Assembly (NCBI RefSeq): GCF_034424315.1
Contig: NZ_CP139972.1
Coordinates: 1,240,001-1,304,000 of the forward strand
Reading direction: 5' to 3'
DNA from: Chitinophaga sancti
GTDB lineage: Bacteria; Bacteroidota; Bacteroidia; Chitinophagales; Chitinophagaceae
DNA: 64,000 nucleotides
The notes under the pieces were generated by a model. The model searched no databases, was not told the origin of the DNA, and saw only the letters and a program-made list of their open reading frames with translations. Below are positions 35,828 through 44,480 of the stretch, piece by piece. The position numbers and the translations under genes were made by a program. The first letter of the stretch is position 1. Every line of letters begins with the position of its first letter.

Positions 35828-36312
35828 CAGGGTTGACATTTTTTTTCCAGTGTATCCGTTTTATTGCCTGCAGGGGAATTGACTTCCAGGGTCCACTGAC
35901 CGTGAAGAGAATCGCCCTTGCATAATTCATAGCGGTATTCTCCCCGGTAATCTTCCAGCTCCTGGTTGATGTCATTGTGAAGATCCCAGAAATCTTCCCT
36001 GCCTTTCTGATAGCTCTTTGTATGATCTGAGAGGCGGTAGAACTGGATGTAATAACGGATGTAGTGTGTTTCCACCTCCTGTTTGTTCACGGCGCTATCA
36101 CAATAGTGCAGAATGACCTGGTGAAGACTGTCCAGCGACTTAGGCGGGTTATCAATCAGGGCATAGCGGTAGCGCCCCTGGCCATACTGACCATTCACAT
36201 CAACAGTTCCCTCGTGATCCAGTTTATTCAAATAGATTACCCTGGGGCCTGCCGGTTTTGACGTACAGCCGAAGAGTCCAAAAATTAACCATCCTAATAC
36301 AGCATACTTCAT
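35827..36312 (-). CDS. Small lipoprotein, candidate immunity to the DUF3289 effector
   Basis: 161 residues with lipoprotein signal (IFGLFGC). Its ATG overlaps the stop of the DUF3289 gene (ATGA), the same arrangement as the other effector/lipoprotein pair in this island. The mature part is charged, with no family recognised. Predicted to sit in the periplasm and neutralise the preceding effector; inference from gene order. Confidence 0.6.
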   Translation of the reverse strand: MKYAVLGWLIFGLFGCTSKPAGPRVIYLNKLDHEGTVDVNGQYGQGRYRYALIDNPPKSLDSLHQVILHYCDSAVNKQEVETHYIRYYIQFYRLSDHTKSYQKGREDFWDLHNDINQELEDYRGEYRYELCKGDSLHGQWTLEVNSPAGNKTDTLEKKCQP

Positions 36313-37709
36313 GATCGCTTATTTTTCCTTTCCTGTGCACCCTCTTTTATATTGCCGGAAAATTCTTTTGTAAATACCATTTTGGTGAGGAATGGTTTGT
36401 AGCCCCTGAGATGTTGTAAGAGGAACCAGGCACGGAAGCCGGCGCCCCAGGAATAGAATTTCTCCATATCAGGGAGGTCAAGACCAAAGTGGTCCCAGAG
36501 CTGCACTTCGTAGCGGGCTTTATAATCGTCGCCGGTCTGCTTAAAACTAAGCAGCTTAACTTTATAACTCCACACGTCGTTGACGGCGATGGTCAGTCCG
36601 CTAAGCAGGTTGTAATCCCTGCTGTAAGGATAGGCCGGGTGACCATATGGATGCGAAGTTTTATACCCCTGTTCTTTGCCGGTGTAGACGGTCTTATCTT
36701 CCATGGTGATCAGTTCTCCGCCCGCTTTTTTGATCCGCTCTGCCATCTCATTTTCAATGCCCGTGCAAAAGCGTTGTGTAGAAGGATTGGCCTGCGCGGC
36801 GGCGGTGAGTTTGGCGTTTTCATATACCCCACCTTCATTCTTCTGGAACTTACTGATCATCGATTTGATATTGTCATTCAGATCGCCCCTGGCCATGGCT
36901 TCTACCATGATCCTGAAGTCGAGGAAAAGCGCATCATCATTGCTGGCGGAATTAGACAGGCGCATCAAATAACCGGTATCGAGCACCTGCTTCTCATTGT
37001 AGATGGCGCTGTAAGCACCGTTGCCGGCGGCATTGGCGAACTTCGCATCTTTCTTTAGATCAAAGCCGTCGGTCACGTAGGAGTGTTTGTAGGCATCCAC
37101 TTCACCTTTCGTATATACCGGGCGTTTAGATACCCCTTTTCCATATGCCATATCGTTGGCAATATCGGTGCCGTCTTCATTGAGACCGGGTGTGCGGTAT
37201 ACATCGACGACCAGTGGCAGGTAGATGATCTTTGTAGTCGCTACGACCTTTGTATCCGGCTTGCGGAAGAAGGCGTAGACACTCACTTCCTGGTCAAGGG
37301 TATTGGCATCGACGGTGATCGATTTATAGGCCACGCCATTCTCTACGCGGGTGGTACCGGTTTTGAAATGCGTGATGTGCTGCCCTCCATCGAAGGAAAA
37401 GGCCCAGGCTACCAGGCGGAGCTGGTTATCAGGTAGCTGTTCGCTGAAAGAAGTGGCTTTGAATTCGTAGGTGTTCCCATTGACAACGCTTTTGGGGCCT
37501 TCTACTTTCAGTACTTTGACGGTAGTGCCGGCCTTGCGTACAATGGGGTCATTTTTGTGGAAGGAAACGCCGTCCTGTTTGCCGTGCAGCTGGATCCGTT
37601 TGCCGGATTGCAGCCTGGTTTCTCCTGCACTGTTCCAGCGTACTTTCTCACCGTTTTCAGTATAGTTTTTGGCGACAATAACGAGGTTGCCCGTACTGTT
37701 ATCTCCCAT
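36309..37709 (-). CDS. Candidate T6SS effector with C-terminal DUF3289 domain
   Basis: 466 residues. N-terminal beta-rich part (about 1-170), then a region matching DUF3289: DALFLDFRIMVEAMARGDLND, MISKFQKNEGGVYENAKL, and the conserved end LWDHFGLDLPDMEKFYSWGAGFRAWFLL (given here in part) and LQHLRGYKPFLTKM. DUF3289 proteins are found beside VgrG/Hcp genes in Proteobacteria; activity unknown to me. No signal peptide, as expected for T6SS cargo. It follows VgrG by 23 bp and overlaps a lipoprotein gene. Confidence 0.7.
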   Translation of the reverse strand: MGDNSTGNLVIVAKNYTENGEKVRWNSAGETRLQSGKRIQLHGKQDGVSFHKNDPIVRKAGTTVKVLKVEGPKSVVNGNTYEFKATSFSEQLPDNQLRLVAWAFSFDGGQHITHFKTGTTRVENGVAYKSITVDANTLDQEVSVYAFFRKPDTKVVATTKIIYLPLVVDVYRTPGLNEDGTDIANDMAYGKGVSKRPVYTKGEVDAYKHSYVTDGFDLKKDAKFANAAGNGAYSAIYNEKQVLDTGYLMRLSNSASNDDALFLDFRIMVEAMARGDLNDNIKSMISKFQKNEGGVYENAKLTAAAQANPSTQRFCTGIENEMAERIKKAGGELITMEDKTVYTGKEQGYKTSHPYGHPAYPYSRDYNLLSGLTIAVNDVWSYKVKLLSFKQTGDDYKARYEVQLWDHFGLDLPDMEKFYSWGAGFRAWFLLQHLRGYKPFLTKMVFTKEFSGNIKEGAQERKNKRS

Positions 37710-37732
37710 GGTTTTTCAATTAAAGATGAGGA

Positions 37733-39580
37733 TCAGAAGAGTTTGGATTTCTCTGCGCTTTTGATGGCAACAGACTTCCCGGAGTTGATGGTCATCTCTT
37801 CTTTGGAGCTGTCCACTTTTACCTGTTCGGCTGTCTTTTCAATGTTCTTTGCCTGCACATCCATATTTTCTGATGCAATCTTGGTGATGTTGGTGGCGCT
37901 GAGTTTGTAGTCATTGACAGAATACTGGGTGATGCTGTCGCCGGCATTGTGCATGATGTTCATGCCAGCACTGGCAGACAGGTCGTAACCGGCGCTGTTA
38001 GTGAGATAGGTGCCGGCGCTAACGTCTACTGCTTCTGCGGCAAGGATGCTGATGTTCCGGGCTTGTATTTTTATATTCTGCAGGGCGGTGATGGAGATGT
38101 TCTGACCATTGGTATCCATCACGATGATGTTGCCACCTTTGTCGTTGATGGTGATGAATTCCTGGCCGGCGGTATCATCGAGCCGGATGGTATGACCGCT
38201 GCGGGTTTTGATGGCTTTTACATTGTTGTCGGCATCGCCATAGTCTGCCTTGCCACTGCCGTTGTAGAGGGTGCCAATGATGTAAGGAGCTTCGGGGTTA
38301 CCGCCTTCGAAATCGACCCATACTTCTTCGCCGGTTTCGGGCAGGAAGTAGAAGCCTTTATCGCCGCCACCATGTGGTTGTATCAGGCGGATCCAGGGCG
38401 TCATCCCTTTCTGCCAGCTGAAGCGTACGCGTACGCGGCCCAGGCCTTTGGGATCGAAGTTCTCTACGACTACGGCACTCTGTGCTTCGCACCGGGGAAT
38501 GTTTTCGATGTCCATCGGTGGTACTGCGTTAGCAAGCGGAATGCCTTCGAAGCGGTTGTAGTATTCACCGTTGCCATCCACCAAATGTTCCAGGGCGGTG
38601 AGGAAGAATTCACCATGATCGGCGGTAGAGAAGATATTTTCCTGGATGCTGATGGTATCGCCCAGTCTTAAAGCCGTGCTTTTACTACGACCGCTGATGC
38701 GCACCATTTGCGCCATTTGTGACTGTTGCAGGCGCCTGGCGGTGTGTTCCAGTTCTTCTTTTGCATTGCTGCTGAAAGCGTGAGGTACTTTGTAAGTAAA
38801 GGATTTATTATAGAGTTTATCGCTGACGGTTTTCGCGTTTTGCGTGTAGTTGTCTACGTTACCGGTGGAGAGGGTGTTCGTATTGAAGTCTACATCGGCG
38901 TAGTTCCGGTATTCCTGCCCTTTCAGTGACTGGTTGGCCGGCACAGTCCGGAGGGTGATGTTGTATTCAACGAGGTTTACCTGGTGATAGAGGCTCACCT
39001 TTTGCGCGGTGTGCTTGCCGAAGATAATGCGTTGCCCGTTGTAGAAAAACCATTCCCCATAGCGCTGTGATAAGCGGTGGAGGAACTGGAAGCCGGTTTC
39101 TTTGTATTGCACAATGTATTTCAATTGTGAGGGATACTCCGGGTTTACTTCGGGAGAGCCGGGGAAGGCGCTGCTGGTTTTTAATACGGTATTGACAATG
39201 CTGGCCAGGTTTTGCGTTTCGAACGACTGGATATGCGGGTTGCCATCGAGCAGGATGGTAGGACTGGCTGCGTAAACGGTACAGTGGCCGTTGATGGAGT
39301 TGCTTTCCTTGCCGAAGTTGACCGCCGTTACGACGCCATTGAAAGATAAGGGAGTGCCGTTGCCGGAGCCTTCCATACTTTCTACTGTCATGCGTACTTC
39401 TTTACCTAAAAAAGATTGTCCGGCAGACACGGGGTCTTTCCCTGATTTGAGTAGCCAATCGTATCCTATTTTGATTTCCAGGGAATGATGCCCTGTCATG
39501 GACTGCTTCAGGTGAATGGAATAAAATTGCCTGAACTGTTCGTCGCCAATTGATACAGCGGTTTGGGTATATAAAGCCAT
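37733..39580 (-). CDS. vgrG: VgrG-like T6SS spike protein
   Basis: 615 residues. N-terminal gp27-like region (about 1-350) with MTGHHSLEIKIGYDWL, FQFLHRLSQRYGEWFFYNGQ; the OB-fold/gp5-like part has VVENFDPKGLGRVRVRFSWQ, TPWIRLIQPHGGGDKGFYFLPETGEEVWVDFEGG (quoted in pieces) and GTLYNGSGKADYG; then a beta-helix tail with repeated short strands (NISITALQNIKIQARNISIL). This is the Bacteroidota (T6SS-iii) type. It heads the minus-strand cargo island and probably delivers the DUF3289 and PAAR-like effectors. No structural T6SS genes are in the window. Confidence 0.87.
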   Translation of the reverse strand: MALYTQTAVSIGDEQFRQFYSIHLKQSMTGHHSLEIKIGYDWLLKSGKDPVSAGQSFLGKEVRMTVESMEGSGNGTPLSFNGVVTAVNFGKESNSINGHCTVYAASPTILLDGNPHIQSFETQNLASIVNTVLKTSSAFPGSPEVNPEYPSQLKYIVQYKETGFQFLHRLSQRYGEWFFYNGQRIIFGKHTAQKVSLYHQVNLVEYNITLRTVPANQSLKGQEYRNYADVDFNTNTLSTGNVDNYTQNAKTVSDKLYNKSFTYKVPHAFSSNAKEELEHTARRLQQSQMAQMVRISGRSKSTALRLGDTISIQENIFSTADHGEFFLTALEHLVDGNGEYYNRFEGIPLANAVPPMDIENIPRCEAQSAVVVENFDPKGLGRVRVRFSWQKGMTPWIRLIQPHGGGDKGFYFLPETGEEVWVDFEGGNPEAPYIIGTLYNGSGKADYGDADNNVKAIKTRSGHTIRLDDTAGQEFITINDKGGNIIVMDTNGQNISITALQNIKIQARNISILAAEAVDVSAGTYLTNSAGYDLSASAGMNIMHNAGDSITQYSVNDYKLSATNITKIASENMDVQAKNIEKTAEQVKVDSSKEEMTINSGKSVAIKSAEKSKLF

Positions 39581-39690
39581 TCGCTCAATAATTGATATGG
39601 TAATGCGGTTAACGAATTAAGGTTAATATCTTACAAACGGCTCTAAATTATAAAAAAATATTGAATCTGTTGTTTAAACAGGCAATTTTT

Positions 39691-40169
39691 TAATCCTTCA
39701 TGACGACAGCGGATATTTTAAAAATTGGCAACTCCTTCGTAGAAGTTAGCGATGTCATTGACAGCTTCGAAGAGCCCGGCATAGGGCCGGTTTGGGTGCA
39801 GCCAGTATACGCGGTGATCGTCGGGGCTGCAGATAAAAAGTTCGTCTTTGTAATCCTTCATGACTACACCGATATTTTAAAAATTGGCGACTCCTTCGTA
39901 GAAGTTAGCGATGTCATTGACAGCTTCGAAGAGCCCGGCATAGGGCCGGTTTGGGTGCAGCCAGTATACGCGGTGATCGTCGGGGCTGCAGATAAAAAGT
40001 TCGTCTTTGTAATCCTTCATGGCTACAACGGATATTTTAAAAATTGGCAACTCCTTCGTAGAAGTTAGCGATGTCATTGACAGCTTCGAAGAGCCCGGCA
40101 TAGGGTCGGTTTGGGTGCAGCCAGTATACGCGGTGATCGTCGGGGCTGCAGATAAAAAGTTCGTCTTTG
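39691..40169 (-). repeat. 160-bp tandem array made of a gene 3' end, three near-identical units
   Basis: ATTGGC landmarks at 39724, 39883 and 40043 give spacings of 159 and 160 bp. The rightmost unit is the coding end of the gene at 40037-40549. Each of the two extra units holds a complete 47-residue ORF on the minus strand (39877-40020 and 39718-39861) starting MKDYKDELFICSPDDH and ending FYEGVANF-stop, identical to the parent C-terminus from KDELF onward. About 15 nt separate each stop from the next ATG. The very high identity means recent expansion. Confidence 0.92.
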
Positions 40170-40549
40170 ATGTGGAGGAGTTCGTCTTCGTTTTTGGGGA
40201 AATATGATTTAAACTGGTAGTTGTCCGTACCGGCTACTACTGTTAGTAACCCGAGGCACATTTCGGGGCTTTCCCCGGCTTTTACGAGGGCGTGATAATC
40301 GCAGGTCTCTATGTTATTGACGAGATAGCTTTTGCCGCCGGAGACGACTAACTGGTAAGGGAAATGGTAGCCGATAGCATGGGGTGCCGGGTCTACTGTC
40401 ACGAGGGTGGCGGCCCTGTTTGAGAAGGCCATGAGTAGAAGATCAGTGAGGATCCTTTCTTTCCATAATTTAACGGTAGGGGTTGCAGCGTACATAGGTA
40501 GTTCGATACACACACCGGCATCTCCTATTTTCCTGGTATTTATTTTCAT
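40037..40549 (-). CDS. Unknown cytoplasmic protein upstream of VgrG
   Basis: 170 residues, no signal peptide or membrane segment. Contains TVDPAPHAIGYHFPYQLVV and a C-terminal CSPDDHRVYWLHPNRPYAGL. Not a family I recognise. It is on the same strand as the VgrG island but separated by the 160-bp array derived from its own 3' end, so whether it belongs to the island is open. Confidence 0.6.
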   Translation of the reverse strand: MKINTRKIGDAGVCIELPMYAATPTVKLWKERILTDLLLMAFSNRAATLVTVDPAPHAIGYHFPYQLVVSGGKSYLVNNIETCDYHALVKAGESPEMCLGLLTVVAGTDNYQFKSYFPKNEDELLHIKDELFICSPDDHRVYWLHPNRPYAGLFEAVNDIANFYEGVANF

Positions 40550-40620
40550 GCGAACGGGAGTTGAACCGAAGATAAGGAGGAGGACAATGCAAGACAGTTA
40601 ATGCGAAGTTAACAGGCTGC

Positions 40621-40753
40621 GTCTTTTATTAGTTCATTACATTATAAGTACACTAAAAGTACACGATAAGGTCACTTGTATATCGATTGGATATTGAAGT
40701 GACCTTATCGTGGCTAATAAGTGATGGGTAAATGTAATGTATGAATAAAAGAC
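40621..40753. mobile_element. 133-bp long palindrome, MITE-like
   Basis: Outer ends GTCTTTTATT (40621-40630) and AATAAAAGAC (40744-40753), second level CATTACATT / AATGTAATG, and a perfect 16-bp core CACGATAAGGTCACTT (40662-40677) with its complement at 40697-40712 around a 19-nt loop. It lies between divergent genes; as RNA it would form one long hairpin. No reading frame. Confidence 0.75.
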
Positions 40754-40889
40754 GGGCTATATTCAGGCTACCATAGCCGGACACCGGCTGTATCAAAACC
40801 GGACAGTCCGCATTATATAATATATTGAAAATGAACACCTTTCTTTCTGGCAGGATTTTTCCGCCCCGAAAAGCACTTAACCCATTACT

Positions 40890-43280
40890 ATGCACAGGAA
40901 TTATCTAAAAATGGCGCTCAGGTACCTGTTGAAGAACAAGGTGCATTCCTTCATCAATATTGCCGGACTCTCTGTGGGGATGACGGTGGCGATGCTCATT
41001 GGTCTATGGATCAGGGATGAGTGCACGTACGACCGTTTTCCGGCCCATTACGAGCAGATTGCGCAGGTATACAAGAGCCAGGTGTTCAATGGGGAAATTA
41101 AGACCGGCAGGGCGATCAGTATCCCACTGCCGGGGGCTTTGAAAGCGCGATACGGGGAATACTTTAAGCAGATGGCGCTGACTTCCTGGAACTGGGGGCA
41201 TATCCTGTCTGCAGGGGATAAGAAATTGCTGCAGCGGGGAAATTTTATGGAGGCCACGGTACCTGAGATGTTTAGTATGCATATGCTGCGTGGCGACCGG
41301 AAAGCGCTCACAGATCCGCATAGCATGATCCTGTCACAAACGGTGGCGAGGGCTTTGTTTGGAGATGCGAATCCGATGGGGCTGCTCGTAAAACTGGATA
41401 ATGACCAGAGTTTTAGGGTGACGGGGGTATATGAAGACTTTCCTTACAATAGTGATTTTAATGGTATCTCATTTATAGCGCCCTGGGAATTTTACCTTAA
41501 CAATCCTTCACTGGTAAAACCACGGTCAAAGAATGACTGGGGCGATAATTCCTATCAATTGTATGTGCAGCTGGCAGATCATGCGGATATGGAGGTGGTG
41601 AATGCGAAGATTGCGGATCTATCACTCCAGGAAGTGGATGCTTTTATCAAACAATATAATCCGAAGATCTTATTGCACCCCATGAGCCGCTGGCACCTGT
41701 ACCCCACATTTAAGAATGGGGTGGCTGTGGGTGATCGTTTGCAGTATGTGTGGATGTTTGGCATTATCGGTGTGTTTGTATTGTTGCTGGCCTGTATCAA
41801 TTTTATGAACCTGACCACGGCGCGGAGTGAGAAGCGGGCGAAGGAAGTAGGGATCAGGAAGTCGATTGGTTCTATGCGGCTGCAGCTGGTGGCGCAGTTC
41901 TTTACGGAGTCTTTGTTTGTGACGATGATCGCATATGTGCTGGCGATAGGCTTTGTACTGCTCTTATTGCCGGCATTTAACGAGGTGGCGGATAAGCAGA
42001 TCGCGTTGCCCTGGCGCAATCCTTTGTTCTGGCTGGCGGGACTCTCATTCGCAGTGCTGACGGGCTTGATAGCGGGTACGTACCCGGCTTTTTATTTATC
42101 TTCTTTTCAGCCGGTGAAGGTATTGAAAGGATCTTATAAGGCCGGCAAACTGGCGTCTATGCCGAGGAAGGTATTGGTGGTGTTACAATTTAGTGTATCC
42201 GTTACGTTGATCATCGGAACGATCGTCGTGTTCAGGCAGATCCAGTATGCCCGTAACCGTCCGGTGGGCTATGACCGGGAGGGGTTGGTAACGGTGCCGA
42301 CGATAACCGCTGCGATTGCGGATCATTTTGCATCGTTCAGGCAGGAACTGCTGGCAACGGGGAAGATAGATGAGGTAGCGTTTTCTACGAGTCCGGCCAC
42401 GGGGGTGAATAATAATACGAGTTCTATCAGGTGGCCGGGCAAGGACCCGGATATGACGGTGGATTTTGCGAATATAGGGGTGTCGTTTGGCTTTGGAAAG
42501 GCAGTGGGCTGGCAGTTTACAGCGGGACGGGATTTTAATGCGGGGATGGCAACGGATTCTGATGGGATGGTGCTGAATCAACGGGCGGTGGAGTACATGG
42601 GTTTGAAGGAGCCGGTAGGCAAAACGATCACCTGGGGTGATCACCAGTTTAGGGTGCTGGGGATTGTAAAAGATATGGTGATGCAGAATCCATATGAGGT
42701 GGTGATGCCGACGGTGTTTTATATCCGGGATCATTTCATGGATAATTATGTAAGCATCAGGATCAGGCCGGGAACCAGTGCCGTGGCGGCGGTGCAGGTG
42801 ATCGCCGATATGTGCAGGAAGTATGATCCGGAAAGTCCGGTGAATTATAAGTTTGCCGACGCGATGTACGAGGAGAAGTTCAGGGATGAGATCCGGGTAG
42901 GAAAACTGGCGGGGATCTTTGCTTTGCTGGCGATCTTTATATCCTGTTTAGGCTTGTTTGGAATGGCATCGTTTATGGCTGAGCAGCGGACGAAGGAATT
43001 GGGGATCCGGAAGATATTGGGGGCTTCTGTATTTAATTTATGGGGGATGTTGTCGAAGGAGTTTATCATCCTGGTGATGATTTCATTTTTGGTGGCGATG
43101 CCCCTGGCGCATGTGGGGATGGCGGTGTGGCTGGAGCGATATACGTATAGAACGGTGATGCCGTGGTGGGCCTTTGTGGTGGCGGCCGGAGGGGCGATGG
43201 TGATAACGCTGGCAACGGTGAGTGTGCAGGGGATAAAGGCGGCGATGATGAACCCGGTGAAGAGTTTGAAAATGGAATAG
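40890..43280 (+). CDS. FtsX/MacB-type ABC transporter permease
   Basis: 796 residues with a duplicated FtsX arrangement. First helix near 17-42 (NKVHSFINIAGLSVGMTVAML), a MacB periplasmic-core region, a membrane block about 285-410 (RAKEVGIRKSIGSMRLQLVAQFF), a helix near 430, a second periplasmic region, and C-terminal helices about 670-790 (TKELGIRKILGASVFNLWGMLSKEF, quoted in part). This is the large Bacteroidota family of lone permeases that partner with a separate MacB-type ATPase in export or stress sensing. No ATPase gene is adjacent. A terminator follows. Confidence 0.87.
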   Translation: MHRNYLKMALRYLLKNKVHSFINIAGLSVGMTVAMLIGLWIRDECTYDRFPAHYEQIAQVYKSQVFNGEIKTGRAISIPLPGALKARYGEYFKQMALTSWNWGHILSAGDKKLLQRGNFMEATVPEMFSMHMLRGDRKALTDPHSMILSQTVARALFGDANPMGLLVKLDNDQSFRVTGVYEDFPYNSDFNGISFIAPWEFYLNNPSLVKPRSKNDWGDNSYQLYVQLADHADMEVVNAKIADLSLQEVDAFIKQYNPKILLHPMSRWHLYPTFKNGVAVGDRLQYVWMFGIIGVFVLLLACINFMNLTTARSEKRAKEVGIRKSIGSMRLQLVAQFFTESLFVTMIAYVLAIGFVLLLLPAFNEVADKQIALPWRNPLFWLAGLSFAVLTGLIAGTYPAFYLSSFQPVKVLKGSYKAGKLASMPRKVLVVLQFSVSVTLIIGTIVVFRQIQYARNRPVGYDREGLVTVPTITAAIADHFASFRQELLATGKIDEVAFSTSPATGVNNNTSSIRWPGKDPDMTVDFANIGVSFGFGKAVGWQFTAGRDFNAGMATDSDGMVLNQRAVEYMGLKEPVGKTITWGDHQFRVLGIVKDMVMQNPYEVVMPTVFYIRDHFMDNYVSIRIRPGTSAVAAVQVIADMCRKYDPESPVNYKFADAMYEEKFRDEIRVGKLAGIFALLAIFISCLGLFGMASFMAEQRTKELGIRKILGASVFNLWGMLSKEFIILVMISFLVAMPLAHVGMAVWLERYTYRTVMPWWAFVVAAGGAMVITLATVSVQGIKAAMMNPVKSLKME

Positions 43281-43295
43281 GAATTTGTTTTTCGT

Positions 43296-43359
43296 AAAAG
43301 AGCCTGCATCAAAAGTAGTGGTTTCTGCCAGGGATCCTTTTTGATTCAGGCTCTTTTTT
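43296..43359 (+). terminator. Terminator after the FtsX-type permease
   Basis: AAAAGAGCCTGCATCAAAA pairs with TTTTGATTCAGGCTCTTTT, followed by a T run. Confidence 0.75.
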
Positions 43360-43450
43360 ATACTCCTACATTTCGGGTATAAATACCTGATTGTTATGTA
43401 ATCAAATTCCACTAACTTGCTCTCACATTAATCCCAAAACGTTTCGCAGT

Positions 43451-43837
43451 ATGAAAAAACTACTATTGCTTTCATTGTGCGCCCCTGTGGTGCTCCTCCT
43501 CTCCTTTTCATTCCAACAGGATATGGGCGTTAAGCGCGTGAGCAAACACCTTTACTCGGTTTCTAAAGTCGCGACCAAGCGCGTGTCTGTGAGTGACCAG
43601 GAAGAGATCAAACGTGTAGTAGCAGAACACTACGGTATCAAAGATTTCGGCCGTGGTGCCATCACTATTGCATCTAACAATCCGCTGAACAGGAGAATGG
43701 GCGGTATTCTTGACAACTCAATTTACAAGGATTGGGTGTCTACCAAGTTCATTTTCTGGAAGCAGATTAAGACTTTACCGGAAGAAGTGATCAAAGCAAA
43801 CGAGATCATGAGCCGTTATGCACCAGCCGTTAAGTAA
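43451..43837 (+). CDS. Small exported protein, first gene of an SdpAB-like cluster
   Basis: 128 residues from ATG 43451, which gives a signal peptide (MKKLLLLSLCAPVVLLLSFS); the frame extends upstream without support. The mature part is basic (KRVSKHLYSVSKVATKRVSV) then mixed, without cysteines or a hydrophobic core, so it is unlike SdpC. It overlaps the next gene by 20 bp. Possibly the processed or exported product of this cluster; unrecognised family. Confidence 0.65.
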   Translation: MKKLLLLSLCAPVVLLLSFSFQQDMGVKRVSKHLYSVSKVATKRVSVSDQEEIKRVVAEHYGIKDFGRGAITIASNNPLNRRMGGILDNSIYKDWVSTKFIFWKQIKTLPEEVIKANEIMSRYAPAVK

Positions 43838-44480
43838 CAGTAACTGGCTGAAACGATGGCTGGCGCGTAACCGGCCAGCCATCGTGTTGTTTCGCAAAAT
43901 ACGCTTACGGGCTTTATATGCCTGGATGGCGGTACATCTTCTCCTCATCATCCTCATTAATAGTATCAGTGCTTACAAGGCGTATCATGAATTCTATCAT
44001 ACGCCGGCGTCTTCTGCAATTGTACAAAGGCTTACGCCTTTCGTAGAAGCCAGGGCTGTGCGCTATTACGGGCGGTATACGGGTGCAGAAACCGGCTATG
44101 GTTTCTTTGGCATCAATGTACGGTCAAATGGTATTCTGATTGGAGAATGTGATGGTACGCCTATGACAGCCGATTTTAAATCATATGAGACCTCCCTGCG
44201 GTTCTTTTCTATGGCCAATGCACTGACGGATGATTTTATAAAACCGGATGCACATGATAGTCTGCCTGGCGGCCTGCTGGGCGAATATAATAACCTTGTC
44301 TTTAAAAATATTGCTGTCACTTTGTATCAGCAGCATGGGTGCATGGATAGTACTGTACTTTTAAGTTACAATGTATTGCAGTTTCCAACACTGCAGGCCG
44401 TGCGAACAGGTACAGCACCGGCATACCAGCTGACGAAATTAGTAACAGGTACCTATAGTCTTACACCACATGCACAATAA
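43818..44480 (+). CDS. Single-pass membrane protein with an SdpA-like motif
   Basis: 220 residues. A basic N-terminus is followed by one membrane helix (about 34-54, WMAVHLLLIILINSISAYKA) and an extracytoplasmic domain containing TGYGFFGINVRSNG (about 92-105), which resembles the G-(W/Y)-G-F-F-x-x-N segment of SdpA-type proteins of antimicrobial-peptide export systems as I recall them. It overlaps both neighbours (20 bp and 11 bp), so the three genes are one translational unit. The SdpA link is inference. Confidence 0.6.
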   Translation: MHQPLSNSNWLKRWLARNRPAIVLFRKIRLRALYAWMAVHLLLIILINSISAYKAYHEFYHTPASSAIVQRLTPFVEARAVRYYGRYTGAETGYGFFGINVRSNGILIGECDGTPMTADFKSYETSLRFFSMANALTDDFIKPDAHDSLPGGLLGEYNNLVFKNIAVTLYQQHGCMDSTVLLSYNVLQFPTLQAVRTGTAPAYQLTKLVTGTYSLTPHAQ

